64,000 nt of DNA from Warburgia ugandensis (GCA_035236585.1 CP141137.1:12850327-12914326), one strand, 5' to 3'; shown: positions 36,170-49,130, numbered from the stretch's first letter. A program made the numbers and translations. Notes: a model not told the origin generated them from the sequence alone.

Positions 36170-39100
36170 TGTTACACCCCGGGTTTTTATAACATTTTTT
36201 TTATAATAATAATAGTCATAGTCGGGATCCCAAAATTAAAAATTCCACTAATTATTTTATAACAATGTTTCTTGAAAAGCTCCGAGTGTTATTTTGTTTT
36301 TCCAAAACATCATGACCATGATTGATATTATAAATATAATTACACGGTAAACAAAATACATTTCAATTTCAACATCAAAATTATCGGTGCCTTTATTTTC
36401 AAAACAATAAATGTCCCAAAACATAATAATAATGTGGCCCAGGGTCTATCCATTATAACATCCCACCTCAATGTCCATCATGTGTAATATTATCATAATT
36501 AATTCCATAAAATAAAAGTATACTATCCATAAAGAAAATTAAATGGTAGTCCATTTATTAACTCACATCACGGTCTATCTGTCAAAGTAAAGAAATCTCT
36601 CACTGCTATCACGGTCTCTCGTCTTGCCCTTCCTGCTGTCACCCTCGAGATCTAAGGCATTGCAAAACAAAGCAATGTCTCAGCAAGCTATTGCTTGTAT
36701 AGGTACATAGACATTTAATGTAATAACGATGGACTAAATTGAATAATAATGCTAATATAACAAGTAGATCTATCATCTATGAAAATAAAATCATTATAAG
36801 CAATGCTAACTATATCTCAAAACATCATGTATGATAAAACATGCATCTTATGAGTTTAAAACATGATATGATTTAATGTAAATGAGTATACAATCATAAC
36901 AGGGCACCCTAAGGTACTCATATCACTCCTCTAAGTGTCGTCACACCCAGGTATACAACAATATCTCTATGCTCATCATGCAAGCATACAGAACAAGAGT
37001 ATGAATCGTCATGTTGCAGTGGCAACCCTCCAGGGTCTCAACCACCACTGCTCCCCGTCGACACCATAATGGAGACTTAACGTCCATCCCCATGGAAAGG
37101 CCCGAACCGGGAGTGTAGACTATCCATGTTACCAAACACCTACCAAAAGCCATCTGTGGGTAAGTGTCTATCGTATCACAATCACATCACAAATCTCGAA
37201 GGATTGGTGACTGGCCCTACTCCCTCCTAGCATGACATCCACTACGTGAGAGCACCCGTCATAAAACATAAAACACAAAAATCACATGTCTCGAAAACCA
37301 AGAGCACTCGTGGCTCGCAATCCCCAGGGCACGTCCCTCATCCCCGGGATTAGCCTCTCAATAGATCAGGCACCAAGCCTCCAACTTCCTTATGAAAACC
37401 CATCAGTTTCAGTGGTGCAATAAAAGAGAAGATTTCTAATTATGCATAAATATGTAATATCGATCTCATGAAATCATTAATCATAATCCATCAAATACAT
37501 TGTCTAAATCAAGTATCAATCATAATATATAAAATTCTAAGTCTCAAAATTTTTAGACTAAATGAACAATGCAATTTAAATCACAGTCAATCATGATGCT
37601 ATGATGATGCAAGGTTTTAAAATCAAACATAACATTAAATGTCATCACCTACCTCGATGTGAGATCGCTCAACTCAAGTGTATAATTCTCTTATCTTGTA
37701 CGTTCAGATGTACTTATCAATACCATAATACTATTTGATGTTATTCATTTCATCACAAGGGAATTTATGGTGATCCAACCGTTGGATCATCCTCAGATCA
37801 ACAATTTCCCAAGATCTTGGTTAGATCAATAGTCTAGATCAATTTATAGAGTAATTACATCTAATTTACTCCTCACGCTCTACTTTAGTACCATATATTA
37901 TCTATTTATTCAAGTTCTGAGACCTGATCACCCTTTGATCGGCCAGATCTAAGTTATGAATTAATATTTTATAATTTAACTAATTTAAAAGTGATCAAAT
38001 ATAGGTTTTCAAGCTAAATCTAAGTCCACGTTGTCAAGACAATCACAACGGATGTAGACCTATGTAGCTCTATAGCTCTCAATCATGATTTAGACCTCTA
38101 TAGCTCTCAAAATCAAGTTTTTGGTGAAAATACTTCATAAATTAATACTTATTAACTTATAGGGGGTCCGACAACCGTTTGCACCGGTTTACACCGACGT
38201 GAACTAGCTTCCCCAAGACTCTGCGGCTCCAGGACGTGCAGCTGGATGCACCGCGTGCGTCCTGGTTACCGGGACGCACTCCTCACGTGCATCTCGGTCG
38301 CCAAGACGCTAGGCCTCCCGGCCATGCATGAGAGTGCACAGGGCGCTCTTGCATGCAAGCCCGCACATGCATCCTTGCTAGGGCATCCTTCACAGCATCC
38401 TAGCGTCAGCGTCAGCACCATGGAGTCGACGCAAGAGCCGACGTCGGGGAAGATGACCAGAGTCTGGTGGTCGCCAGTGACCCCACAGGTGCCCAAATTT
38501 TACAATATTTGCACCCTTTTTCTAGGAATTTCATGTAATTTCCATATATAACACTCCTTTGGCTTGATTTTTCCAAAAACTAAGGTTTTTATTCAATTTT
38601 TCTTATGTTCCTAAAATTCTCCTACGTATTGTTCTTTATGATTTCCGGGGTCACCAACCGTTGGATCTCCCTCAATGGGTTTGTTCATGGTTTCCTTATG
38701 TACTAAATGGACATGCGATTGTGGTTTCAACATGATTTCATCAACTAAATCCTACGACTACAGTAGGTTGCATCATGTTCCTGGGAAAACAACAAACCCT
38801 GGTCATTTTTCAACTTCACCAACGCAACTCAACACATATACTGAAATTGGAAGGAGGGAATGAGAGGTGAGACCTACCTCGATCAATCGGCAGTTGTTGA
38901 TGCTACTGATGGGACCTTTTTTCGAGCTTTCTCCGACGTTGAAATTTTCACTAGGGATCTCTAGAAACTCGATCTCGGGGGGCAAGAGGCTTGAGATGGA
39001 GTGATTGAATGGGAAGGGATGTGTTCTTAATGCTGGTGATTCGTTTTTGCTAGTCTCCAATCGACTTTTCCAGCGAAACTGTTGGATCTGATAGAGGCAT

Positions 39101-39374
39101 GTAGAAGGGTGGAAGGGGGTGCCATGATAATAAATAAATAAATAACAGCTCCTATATTTTGGGCTTCTTCAAATTACCAAACTGCCCTTCTACTTCAACG
39201 GCTCATAACTTCTCTGTTTGAGCTCTGTTTTCTGCATTCTTTATGTCTTTGGAATTCTATCGATGCGTACTTTCTAGTTTTTGGGTTTTTAGAACCAAAT
39301 TCTATGCATAAAATTTTTAATTTAATTTATTTATATTTATCACTAATTTAAGATTAAAAATTAAGGATATTACA
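36170..39374 (-). repeat. 5' LTR of the gypsy element (3,205 bp)
   Basis: On the minus strand it begins TGTAATATCC (39374) and ends GGTGTAACA (36170). It is the partner of 29005-32254. The ORFs at 36941-37153 and 38246-38551 are LTR sequence, not genes. Confidence 0.95.
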
Positions 39375-39895
39375 TTGTAATTTAAAAAATTTCAAAATCA
39401 GGGCCCTACCTTTGCAAATGTTTATGAAAATGTAGTTTAAAACCCCAAGTCATTCACAGTTACTCTTAGATACCTTCTAAATGTTATAGTTGTCTTTTTG
39501 GATAATAGAGTTTCTAATGGTTAGTAACCTTTGACAGTCGACCAAAGGATTGCCATTGTCTATGTTCTTGTCCTTGGTTATTTTTGGCACTCTTAGATAA
39601 TACTTGGTTTACTAGATTCATTAGGCTCTTGAATGAAGATCTCCAACTTTCCTTCTGCACTACCAAGTAGAATAAACCTTCATTTTTTATTACGACAAAC
39701 ACCATAGAGGATGTAGTATATCATGATAGGCATCTCTACTATACATCAAACAGACCTACTATACATCTCTACTGTATATTATGTTTTGCAAATTAATGTC
39801 ATATTGTTTACCATCTTGGATTGTAGATGTTTGCCATTTGTCTTTTGAGTAACCCCTTTGATCTCCTATTGTAGTAAAATTTGTACAGGTAAAAG

Positions 39896-40135
39896 ATGCA
39901 TTCTACAAGAAGTTCTTCAAACATGCGAAGATGTTCTTGTGGATTTGAACTCATGGCACAAAAATCAAGGTCAGAAAGAAATCCTACCAGGTATTACTAT
40001 CGTTGTCTAGCAAGGAGGTGTGACTACTTTGCTTGGTATGAAGAATATCACTCATTATCTTCACCAACACATACCATCCAGCGCGATTGTCTTCATCAAG
40101 AGCAGGATCATCATCATCAGGTGCAGGATCATTAA
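39896..40135 (+). CDS. Small GRF-type zinc-finger protein (79 aa), inside the MULE
   Basis: The ORF encodes a zf-GRF motif: Cys13-x-Cys15, then NPTRYYYRCLARRC (Cys37, Cys42) and a following YFAWYEE. This matches the family pattern CxC...NP.R.F..C....C..F.W. GRF fingers bind single-stranded nucleic acid in DNA-repair enzymes, and many short plant GRF proteins are associated with transposons. The protein ends in a His/Gln-rich tail. It lies just beyond the right edge of LTR element A and on the far side of the transposase, so it may be MULE cargo. No promoter is evident, and an upstream exon cannot be excluded. Confidence 0.6.
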   Translation: MHSTRSSSNMRRCSCGFELMAQKSRSERNPTRYYYRCLARRCDYFAWYEEYHSLSSPTHTIQRDCLHQEQDHHHQVQDH

Positions 40136-40338
40136 AATTTGGAGAGGAATCCTAGGCTGCATTTACTGAAGGTTGATCTTCAAGTGATAAAGATTCTGCT
40201 TATTATCGACATATTTCTGATATTTTATCTCTTACATTTAAATGAATGTTTTTTAATGTGTTGTAATGGGATTTTGATATGTAGTGAACATTATCTGTAA
40301 TGAAGTCAATGCACTCACCTTAAGTGTGAGTGTGTTTA

Positions 40339-40411
40339 GGTCTTTAGCTCAAATGTGGTAGAGCCCTTGGAAATTCACCCCCGAGGATGGTGGTTCAAAT
40401 TCACCAAGACC
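40339..40411 (+). other. tRNA-like sequence (degenerate tRNA or SINE head)
   Basis: This 73-nt stretch has a 6-bp acceptor-like pairing (GGTCTT/AAGACC), a D-arm-like AGCTC...GTGGTAGAGC and a T-arm GGTGG-TTCAAAT-TCACC. The anticodon stem leaves a loop of about 12 nt and no clear anticodon, so a working tRNA is unlikely. Confidence 0.4.
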
Positions 40412-41799
40412 CATTGATGAATTTCATGAGCTCTTTTATTTTCTCGCAATGAATCTCTTTTTAAACTATCTACATAGTTTCTTGCATAGTTTTGTCTCTC
40501 TGATTTCATAATGCTCTCACGTAGATCTGTATCAGTATTTTTGTATATGCACACAAGTTTCATATATAGTATGCAATGTTTGACTCTTCTCAAACTAATA
40601 CTGCTCTGCTCTCTCTTGTTAATGCTGGTCCTTCACTCTTTAGCTTCAATTAGGTGCTGCTAGAGAGCGTTTGGAAATTATTATCAGACTTGTACTTTCC
40701 ACGTGTAGTTAGGGATTGGGGCTAGCAGAATGTCCAACCAGAATCATCACCAACGAACTAACAAAAACCATTACTTCATTCCATAAGTTCTTTCTCAAAT
40801 GTGCTTCCCTTTGCTCTTTGTTATTAGTCCTTACTCAAAGTTGACTTGTTTGGTCTAAGGAGTGACTACAAAGTCAACTGCAACAATAATATATCAGATC
40901 GAGTTCTTTTTATCTTACTTGTACTGAAAAATATATTCCATCATTCCACACTCAGAAAATATCTTCTGCACATGTGAGACAATAACGTATGAATCTCCTC
41001 ATGTTGTGTACGGTGGCCAATAGTTTTAGAAATATGCAGCTTGCACCAGAGGCAGTCCTATATACTTGACTAAATTATCATGAACTGAACTGACTTTTTA
41101 TTTGTTTTTCTGGAGATCTTGGGTCATGCATTATTTCCTTATAAGCTCATGGATTGGATTCACTTCATGCGGAATGCTGTGAGGATCTCTACAAAATGCA
41201 GTAGTCTAAGCTATATGCTCGTCCTTTTTTAGCTCTAGCATCTGTGAATTGAAACATAATGGCTGCAAAAGATGTAAACAAATGAAAACTTGACTTTTTC
41301 TTGTTTCCTAATTCATTTTCATAAAATAAAAAAAAGATAGTTACAAAACATTGTTCAAATACATTTCCCATTGACTTGCATAAGCACTTTTGTTACAATC
41401 ATCTCCTCATCATAACTTCATGGCGTTACATGTGATAAACAACCTCCTACAACCTTCATTCACTTGCAACATAGAATAGAAAAAATACAAAATGAGTCTT
41501 ATTAACGTAATGTCAAAGGCATAGAGGGCAAATGAAAAAAACAGATAAGAAGCAACAAACATATTCTCCTTTACTGTGAAGAAAATTTTCCACCACCTCC
41601 TCTACAGATGATACATCCTCTACTCCTAATTGGTTGTGTAATCTCTGATCCACCTACATACATTGTCAGCAACAATTATAACATAATAATGAATTGTAAC
41701 TATGTATGCAGCTTATCAGTTACTAATTATACCTTGCAAAGGAGCCTTGCATGATCTTCAATTGTGTCCATATTGACCACATCTTGTACATTTTTTTAG

Positions 41800-42912
41800 T
41801 TCCTCTATTTCCTTGACTGCTTCCACTACATTCGTCTTCACCTCGCGTTCTGTCCTTTTTCGATTAACCAGGTGGTCTACGAGAATGAGGGGGTAGCAGC
41901 ATAGGTAGATCAATAATAGGCCACATTGAAATGTTTGGTATCCTCGATATAGGTATACAATAGGCCTTCCTCAACATGCTAACGTAGAAGTAAGGACTAC
42001 AATAGTTGACAACACTCTACCTCAGGTTTCTTATGCAAATAAGGGCATGTATACAAGGAATGCCAGATACATCTCATCAACGACACATACATTTAAATTG
42101 GTTGAGAGTTACTATATGTCTTGATGTCAGCCACGAATTATGCTCAGTAACTTCCCATTCAAAATAAGATCTCAAAGGTGCAATTTCTTTCTTGTGTTAC
42201 CAAACATTGTATTTTCTTCAAGACATATGGCAAACCATCTTGCAGCCCATCTACATCTTGCAACCTCTTACTAAAGAACACCATCATTTTCTACTAAATA
42301 TGTTCAAGCAACTGCACTATGGGAAGCTCCCTCACACTTGCAATGAGAGCATTAAAAGATTCTACTAAGTTGTTGGTTAAAATGTCACACTTTGAATTAG
42401 TCTGGAAATGTCATATCAACCAACAACTTGGAGGAATTGTTGATAGCCACTAATATGCCTCACTTGATGCTTCCTTAATTTGTCTCATAGCATCAATAGT
42501 CTTATCTTTTGTAAGCTTGTGTAGCTTGCCAGAATAATTTCTTAAAGTGTATACCTGGGTGTAGGTTCTTGAAGTTTACATATAAATGTCTAGCACAAAA
42601 TTGATGTTCTAAGTTGGGGAAAACATGGCTTACAGTATCTACTAATCCTTTTTGCCTGTCTAACATAAAAGTAACCTCATTACAGTAATCTCCAAGAATG
42701 ACATAAATATGCTGAAAGAACCAAGTCCAACTCTCCTTAGTCTCAACTTCCACAACTAATATAGTAAAAGAAAAGGTTCATTGTTCCCATCCAACCCAAT
42801 GGTTGTTAAAAGTGTTCCTTTGTACCTTCCTTTTAAGTGCCAACCATGTAAACCTAGAAAAGGTTGACAACCATCAACAAATCCGACCCTTCAAGCATGA
42901 AAGGATTTAAAT
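41800..42912 (-). pseudogene. MULE transposase, C-terminal part (DDE region and SWIM finger)
   Basis: On the minus strand, right after the LTR B insertion point, come a GFVDGCQPFLGLHGWHLKG segment and the GLDGNNEPF segment. Next is 42502-42753 with ESWTWFFQHI, FMLDRQKGL, FPNLEHQFCARHLYVNFK and LFWQATQA, typical of the MULE DDE transposase core. Further on, a SWIM-type zinc finger (CMC...GIPCIHAL, 42047-42091) and an ISMWP-like end follow. Numerous stops make it non-functional. It continues 47524-48277 across the 4.6-kb insertion. Confidence 0.88.
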
Positions 42913-45900
42913 TGTAATAACCCCAAATTTTTGTAAATTATTGAGGAAAATCAATAAAGTTTGAATTTTTAGAAATTCCAGGCTAGAATATTAGGTTATT
43001 GTAAATTCTCTTTTTAAATATATTAAACCATGATTTAAAATATGAATATGTGGAATGTACTTAAAAAATTGTTCGAAATGACTTTAAGTACGTTCAATTC
43101 TAAGTTAAAATAAAAATTCTCTAATTTTTTAAATAAAAAGGTAAAATGGTAATTTCACTCATAACCAAGAATTAAAACATGAATATTTAGAATGTACTCA
43201 AAAAATTGATCGAAATGACTCTAAGTACACTAAATTTTGAGTTCGGACAAATAGGACCTATTTTTCTCCATTTTTGGGAATAAAAGGGCAAAATGATCAT
43301 TTCACTCTTTAGTAGGACCCACAAAAGTTAGGTAAGGACTGAGATTGTAATGATGCAAGTCAAGCATTAGACAACACTCAACCCCTAGTGGAGGTAGTGG
43401 AATTTACACTCCCCATTTTAATATTTTGAGTGAATTTTAGATTAAAATAAAAAATTAATAAAAAAATTACAAAAGATGCTTATAAATACCTCTAAAAATT
43501 CTTTAAAATTTTCAAAAATTCAAAACAATATTCCTTAGATCCCATAAAAAAAATCGGAGCAAAACACCTTCCCTATTTTCCCCAATCCCTCTCTTTTTCC
43601 CTCTTTCTCTCTCATCTCTCAAGAATAGTACAAGAACCCTAAATTCAATTAGCCACTCCATTCTAGAAAATTTTAACAAATCTCACCATCCACATTATTT
43701 TTAATTCTCTAATCTACAAAACCCCAAAATAATTTCCAAGATCCAACGGTTCAATCGACAGGAAAACACAAATCATGATTTATTTGATGAGTAATGACAT
43801 ATGATAAAGATTTATTTATTTTGGCATCAATTCTTTATTTCTAAGAAAATTAGGTAGGTGGATATCATCCCATATTCATGTTATGTCATGTTTGATATTT
43901 TTAATTTTACCAAATTTGATTTTCTGTTAATTTTTTAGAAAATCAAGTTCCAATGAAAAACCCTCCAAATTTGCATCATGGAGGTCTTAGATTGAAATTT
44001 TGATCCATCCAATAGATTTAGAATGGTCTTAAACCCCTATGAGAGTGGTCACAAAAAATTTTAATTGAGTTTTGATCATAAATTTGAAGGGATCTAATTG
44101 GACAGTCCGTTCTCTAATTGGACAGTCCAGAACGGACTGTCCAATCTCTTATAGATCAGATAGGCTCTCAGGATGCACCTTCGAAACATCCCACAGGAAC
44201 ATCTCTACGGTGCGAACTGTGTGCAGAGCATTCATCTTTAGTGAAGGCTGGTTACAGGTGAGCGAACGCAACCTACTTCTCAGTGACCAGGATGCGACCC
44301 ACTCTACCAGGAGCGATTTGGCCATCGTTCCACTGGGCCTAGATCAAATATGGACCCTTCGAATGACTGTGGACTTCAAATTAAAATTTCAAAGTCATAT
44401 GAACTCCAAATCAACATCCGAAAGATTCTATGCAAAGTTTATGATGTCTAGTTTCTTATGAATTAATAAAATTTAATAAATATTTCAAGAAACTTTCTAT
44501 TTAAAGAAAATAAGATTCGTACTTCCATAATCTTGAAGATCTGAGGTGATCAGACTTTAAGGATCTGATCTATTTATGTTATAATGACGAGTATATGTGG
44601 AATTAAGGGTTAATTAAGACATATCTGCAAGTAATTAATGGAATCTAGCTTTATGTTAAAAATACCTTAAAAATTGTAAAGAAACCTTCTTGATTAGTAA
44701 GATCAAGCATGATCAAGCCCTATGGATGGGTTGGATGGAGTTAATAATAATGAGATCTTGTAAGTTCATGATTCAGTTATGATAAAAACATGTGAAGATG
44801 ATCTTTGGACCTTTAATGTGATTAAAACCCTATGATCAAAGGGATGGACATAAACTCTAATTGTTGGATCATATTAAAAGACTTTAATAATCTTAAATCG
44901 TTATTTTAATTATCTTTACTTGTTAATTCAATTATGAATTTGATTTATGGTATGAAATAGAATCCATGCTAGTTTAATTCTTCACTTATAGTATAATTGC
45001 TTTACATTGCCTTAGACTATTTATAAATTGATAGAGTTGGCAATCTTAGGGCCATGTTAATGTAATTGTTATTAATTAGTATCATTATCTTAGAATGTTA
45101 GTAGATTTAGCAATCATAGAGATTATATTAGTTTATTTTGATTCCTTTAAGTTAAGTACATTATTTACTTAGGGATCATGCTAGTATAAATGTAAGTACC
45201 TTGTACCATTATTCTTAGGTTTACATTGGCTTATGCTTTAAATTTTATAATTGATTTATTGTCAAATCTTCTTAGTAGATTTAATTATTAATTAGTTATG
45301 GCATAAAGAGCATAAATCACCAAAAATATAACTTAATGAGAAATTAGAGTTTCATGACACAAATAAGAAGGAATGACTTTACTTGAACTTAATTAGTAAG
45401 GGCTATAATTAGTAGAAAAATATAAGAAATGATTCACCATCTCCTTGGCCCAAAGTAGGAGAATAATAAACCTCCATGAATGGCATTATGGATATTCATG
45501 AAAATTAATAAAAATCAAGTAGAGATAAATTTAGAGTATATGAGCTCATAAGAACCTTATGAAAGGTTGAGCTAAGGTCACTCCAGTAGACATTGAATAT
45601 TGTGGTTAAGGGGCTTCTGTAATAGAGCCTCACTCTTTCCCTACCTTTTGATGATGTTTGTTGCGGTCTAAACACCTCTTTATATGAGGATTGAAGTAAC
45701 CACTTTTTGTGCAAACTTTAGCTGGTAAGCCTTAGTCAATTAGAAATAAGATGGGCTGTCTAGAATTAGGAATGAATAAATTATCCTCAAACCAGTAAAA
45801 CACTAACTGGTTGAGAAATAATAATGAGAACATAAAAGGTTAGCAAATTATCTAATCCTAATAAAAATTTTAAATAAGATAAGGATGATCAAACAAGATC

Positions 45901-47523
45901 CAAGAGAGATCTTGAATAATCAAAAACAACAAAAGAGAAGAAATACAAATGTAGAGTAAATTGTTGTTATATGATTATACTTATAATATAAAGTTATTAG
46001 ATTAGAAGATCTGAACCCTTGATCATATATGATTCAAGGAGGAAAGATTCGGATCTTCCTACTTAAGGATGATTAAAAGACTATGCAGTATTTACCCTTG
46101 GGTAGAAGATGACATTATACGTATGGTTTGACAAACTATGGCAGACTTCAAGGAGTAGTAATACCTTATTGAGGTAGGAGGATTTTATGAATGCATTTAT
46201 ATGAGAAATACATAGTGAATGCATGATCTTATGTCTAGAAATGTTGACAAGTATAATGTTAATACTTGTAATAAATCCCTTTGAAATCCATATGATCCAA
46301 CCATTTTGATAAGAACATATATATATATATGAAATAGTTAAGTGTTGAGTTGAGAGAAAACCCTAAGTAAATAGGAAAATATTCCAGCCCTAAGTAAACA
46401 GACAGATTATCTAATACATATGATAAATATTTTACATACAAGCATGGAGGCTTGCGGTTTTATTTTAACAGGCATGAACCTGGGGATGCGATGCTAAGGG
46501 AGTTATGAGAGTCTGGCCACCTATTTTTCAAAATTATAATATGATAGATACCAAGCTCAAAGAGAGGCTGAAAGTCAGGTAGGCCAATTATGGGAAGGCC
46601 ACCACTATGAAAGTCATGTCTCCCCATATGGGCAGTGACATAATTTATCCACCATGGTATCAGTGGAGCATAGACCAGTTATCTGAGCACGCTAGTACGA
46701 ATCAAGCTGCAAGCATGGTAGTCCTTGATTATTTTGCACTATGATGCATATGAGATAGGCATAGTGAAATGCCTTATATTTTGGCATGATGAAATACCAG
46801 GTAATTGTATATTACCAGTATTTCCCAAGAAGGAAAATTTCCAGTATAGGACTAGCTGAAATATAGATTTTCTATAGTGGAAAGAGTTAATCAACTTAGT
46901 TTGGGGAATGTTATTTAACTATTTTTATTATTTGAATGGATTTATCCATGTATAGTATGTATGTATGTATGTATAAGGATGTACATATATGATGAAGTAT
47001 TAGGATTATATTGTCAAATTATTATGCTTCTTGAATCCCCTACCAAACATAGCTTGCTGAGATATTATAAATATTTGAATGTTTACAATATCTCAAATAC
47101 AGAGAAGGAGAATTAGGAGCTCAAGACTTGAGAAGATTTGGAAAAATAATTGATCAGTGTATATCCCTTAAAGACTTGTATTTTATTTGAGAGCATTCTA
47201 TTATATTGAGAGTTTTCATTGTATGGTGAGTTTTGAAATTTAGATTATGTAATTTGAACAAGTATTGTAATAATACCATGGGCTATGTACTGTGAACCAC
47301 TGGATGGATCCTGTAATTTAATAAAAGTATATTCTTTCAATGAAATTTTATCTTATACAAAATTCTAGTTATGTTATTTATGAAGTGATGACTTGGGTTT
47401 TACAAAACAAGTTCTAAAGAAAAGAATTTTCGCTACTTTGTTTTACGAAAAAATTTTACTACTAACGGCCCTGTTGTTGCAAAATGTATTACAGAATGTG
47501 TTATTAAATCCTAGGTCATCACA
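42913..47523. mobile_element. LTR element B, 4.6-kb solo LTR inserted in the transposase gene
   Basis: It begins TGTAATAACCCC and ends GGTCATCACA. The 5-bp duplication TAAAT lies at 42908-42912 and 47524-47528. The MULE transposase reading resumes on the other side of the duplication, which confirms both ends. It has no internal protein-coding region, primer site or second LTR, hence a solo LTR left by recombination. It is homologous to element A and unusually long. The ORF at 44072-44461 lies inside and is not gene-like. Confidence 0.85.
44097..44145. repeat. Perfect 17-bp inverted repeat (hairpin) in element B
   Basis: ATTGGACAGTCCGTTCT (44097-44113) pairs perfectly with 44129-44145 around a 15-nt loop that itself repeats the 'attggacagtcc' core. 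Confidence 0.9.
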
Positions 47524-48277
47524 TAAATACCCTCTTGAAACAATGTTGTTCTCGTTCTAATTGATATGTTGCTGTACTGTCAAGATTAAACTGAAGGACT
47601 GCATGACAGTATCTTGGTATCATGGTGAAGGAAAACTCATGTGATCCTTGTATTTTGCTTAATTCCAATTCACGAGCACACCAAACTTTATGATATTTTA
47701 AATTTAATCCATACACTGATTGCAACTCTTTCAATAAAGTGTTAACTAACTTATCTATATCATGCTTCATAACATTATATACCCATTTTGAAAGCCATTT
47801 GACAGATGCTGATTGGTTAGCACTGCTACTCATACAAGTATGCTGACCAATAATTTTCTTAACATAGAAGGTTACACCGTCACTTATTCTTGAACAATGA
47901 CACCTCCAAGTGCATTCATCTAATCCACATTCAACAATAACTCGCCTTTGATCAGACTTAACTTTTTTAAGGTTGTATGCAAACTTCACAGCATAAGACT
48001 GAATGGCAAGCCTACAGTCTTCAACATTGTCAAACACCATTCCTTCCTTAATAATACTCTTGCTTTCATTGAAGTATATTTTGTTACATGTATCATCACT
48101 CGATAGCTCATAACCATAAGTTGAGTCACATCTTTCCATGTCATCACCTTCTTCATCCTCAGGAAAATCTTCATATGGCACTACATCAGTTGGCATGTCC
48201 TCGTTCACATCTTCTTCATTAGTAAAATTGATGTCTTCATTACATGTTGCAGTCCTTCCTCTCCCTAACATATCCAA
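47524..48277 (-). pseudogene. MULE transposase, N-terminal part (DNA-binding domain)
   Basis: This N-terminal segment of about 250 residues starts at Met 48277. An acidic stretch (residues about 12-60) is followed by a MuDR-type DNA-binding domain. GMVFDNVEDCRLAIQSYAV comes first, then a zinc-finger-like ECTWRCHCSR...VKKIIGQHTC of the WRKY-GCM1/FAR1 class near residues 117-150. The reading then reaches YQLEREQHCFKRVF, where element B interrupts it. The remainder lies at 41800-42912. It is open over its whole length, much better kept than the C-terminal part. Confidence 0.9.
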
Positions 48278-49130
48278 TCATCTAAAACATCCATTCTAGT
48301 ATTCTATTGACTTTCTTGTGCTATTTGCCCATCCAAAGCATTCTAAAATTCCATATTATCGTCTCCTTCCATCTACACATAAAACAAACAATAAACTATT
48401 AGCAAAAATCATTCAATAGTAGAGATAAGAAAGTATACAAGAAGATGTCAAAACATAGACATCAACAAGCAATGCTAGTCCTAGCATAAGAGGAATGTAG
48501 GAAAGTAACAGCCTAGTACAAGCATTGCCGGTCCATACACCCCACTGCTCAGGTGCCAGCATGTTGATATGAATGGTCGCTAAATGTAGCAGTGCAAGTC
48601 TTAGTAGATCTAAGGGAAACCACTACTTGCCTCATTGTGCTAAATGGGAATTGAAACCCAGTATTAGTAGTTTGTAGAACCAGAAGTGTTATGTTTGTGT
48701 ACATGCCCTTCTATTTCTCTTAGTCACCCAATTTGATATAAGGGTTTTTGTTTCCAGAAAAATAAAGAATGTCAATGTTCAGCATTTTGTGTATAAGACA
48801 AATGATTTCAGGAAATGTTAATGTGAATCTAGGTTGGAACTTGGAAGACTTCTCTTTCTTAATTTTCTCCAAGACTATGAGAATATGTTGTAGAAACAGG
48901 ACAATTGGTTTTCTCAATTAATTTGTCTTCTTTTTTTTAGTAATGTTTTCAAAGGTAATATAATGGAGGAAGTGGAAGTATTTGCCCAGTATCCAAAACT
49001 ATTACCCTTCTCGAAAAACAACTGTGGTGGCTGGTTTTCTTGTTCCTTTCATAGTTTTGGTGATCATTTGCTAGTGTAAAGGATGGGATTAGGTTTTGGT
49101 TGGATCTATGTTTATGTAACTCAAGAACAA
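48278..49130. other. MULE interior between transposase and ROP fragment
   Basis: No gene recognised. It would hold the 5' untranslated region of the transposase. No TATA box could be assigned with confidence. Confidence 0.4.

Larger units (their letters stand above)
29005..39374 (-). mobile_element. Ty3/gypsy LTR retrotransposon, Tekay/Del-like chromovirus, non-autonomous
   Basis: Two direct LTRs (29005-32254 and 36170-39374) flank a 3.9-kb internal region read on the minus strand. The same 5 bases, TTGTA, lie at 29000-29004 and 39375-39379. A primer-binding site matching initiator tRNA-Met and a polypurine tract sit next to the LTRs as expected. Gag, protease, reverse transcriptase, RNase H, the integrase C-terminus and a chromodomain-like tail follow in gypsy order. 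Stop codons and an internal deletion of the integrase core show it cannot move by itself. It is nested inside LTR element A. Confidence 0.95.
22830..39458. mobile_element. LTR element A (solo-LTR-like), split by two nested insertions
   Basis: Its own sequence is in three pieces: 22830-25443, about 27986-29004 and 39375-39458, together about 3.7 kb. The order matches element B (42913-47523) along its length. Examples are 'ggttgagctaaggtcac' (25057 and 45565) and 'tttgaatgtttgcaatatct' (28668; similar at 47071). It starts with TG (22830) and ends with CA (39458). Flanks GTTAT (22825-22829) and GTTAC (39459-39463) look like a 5-bp target duplication with one change. No coding sequence or second LTR is seen, so a long solo LTR is the best reading. 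Confidence 0.65.

Noticed and set aside
44072-44461. 129-aa plus-strand ORF
   Set aside because: It lies within solo LTR B and includes the hairpin; no domain.
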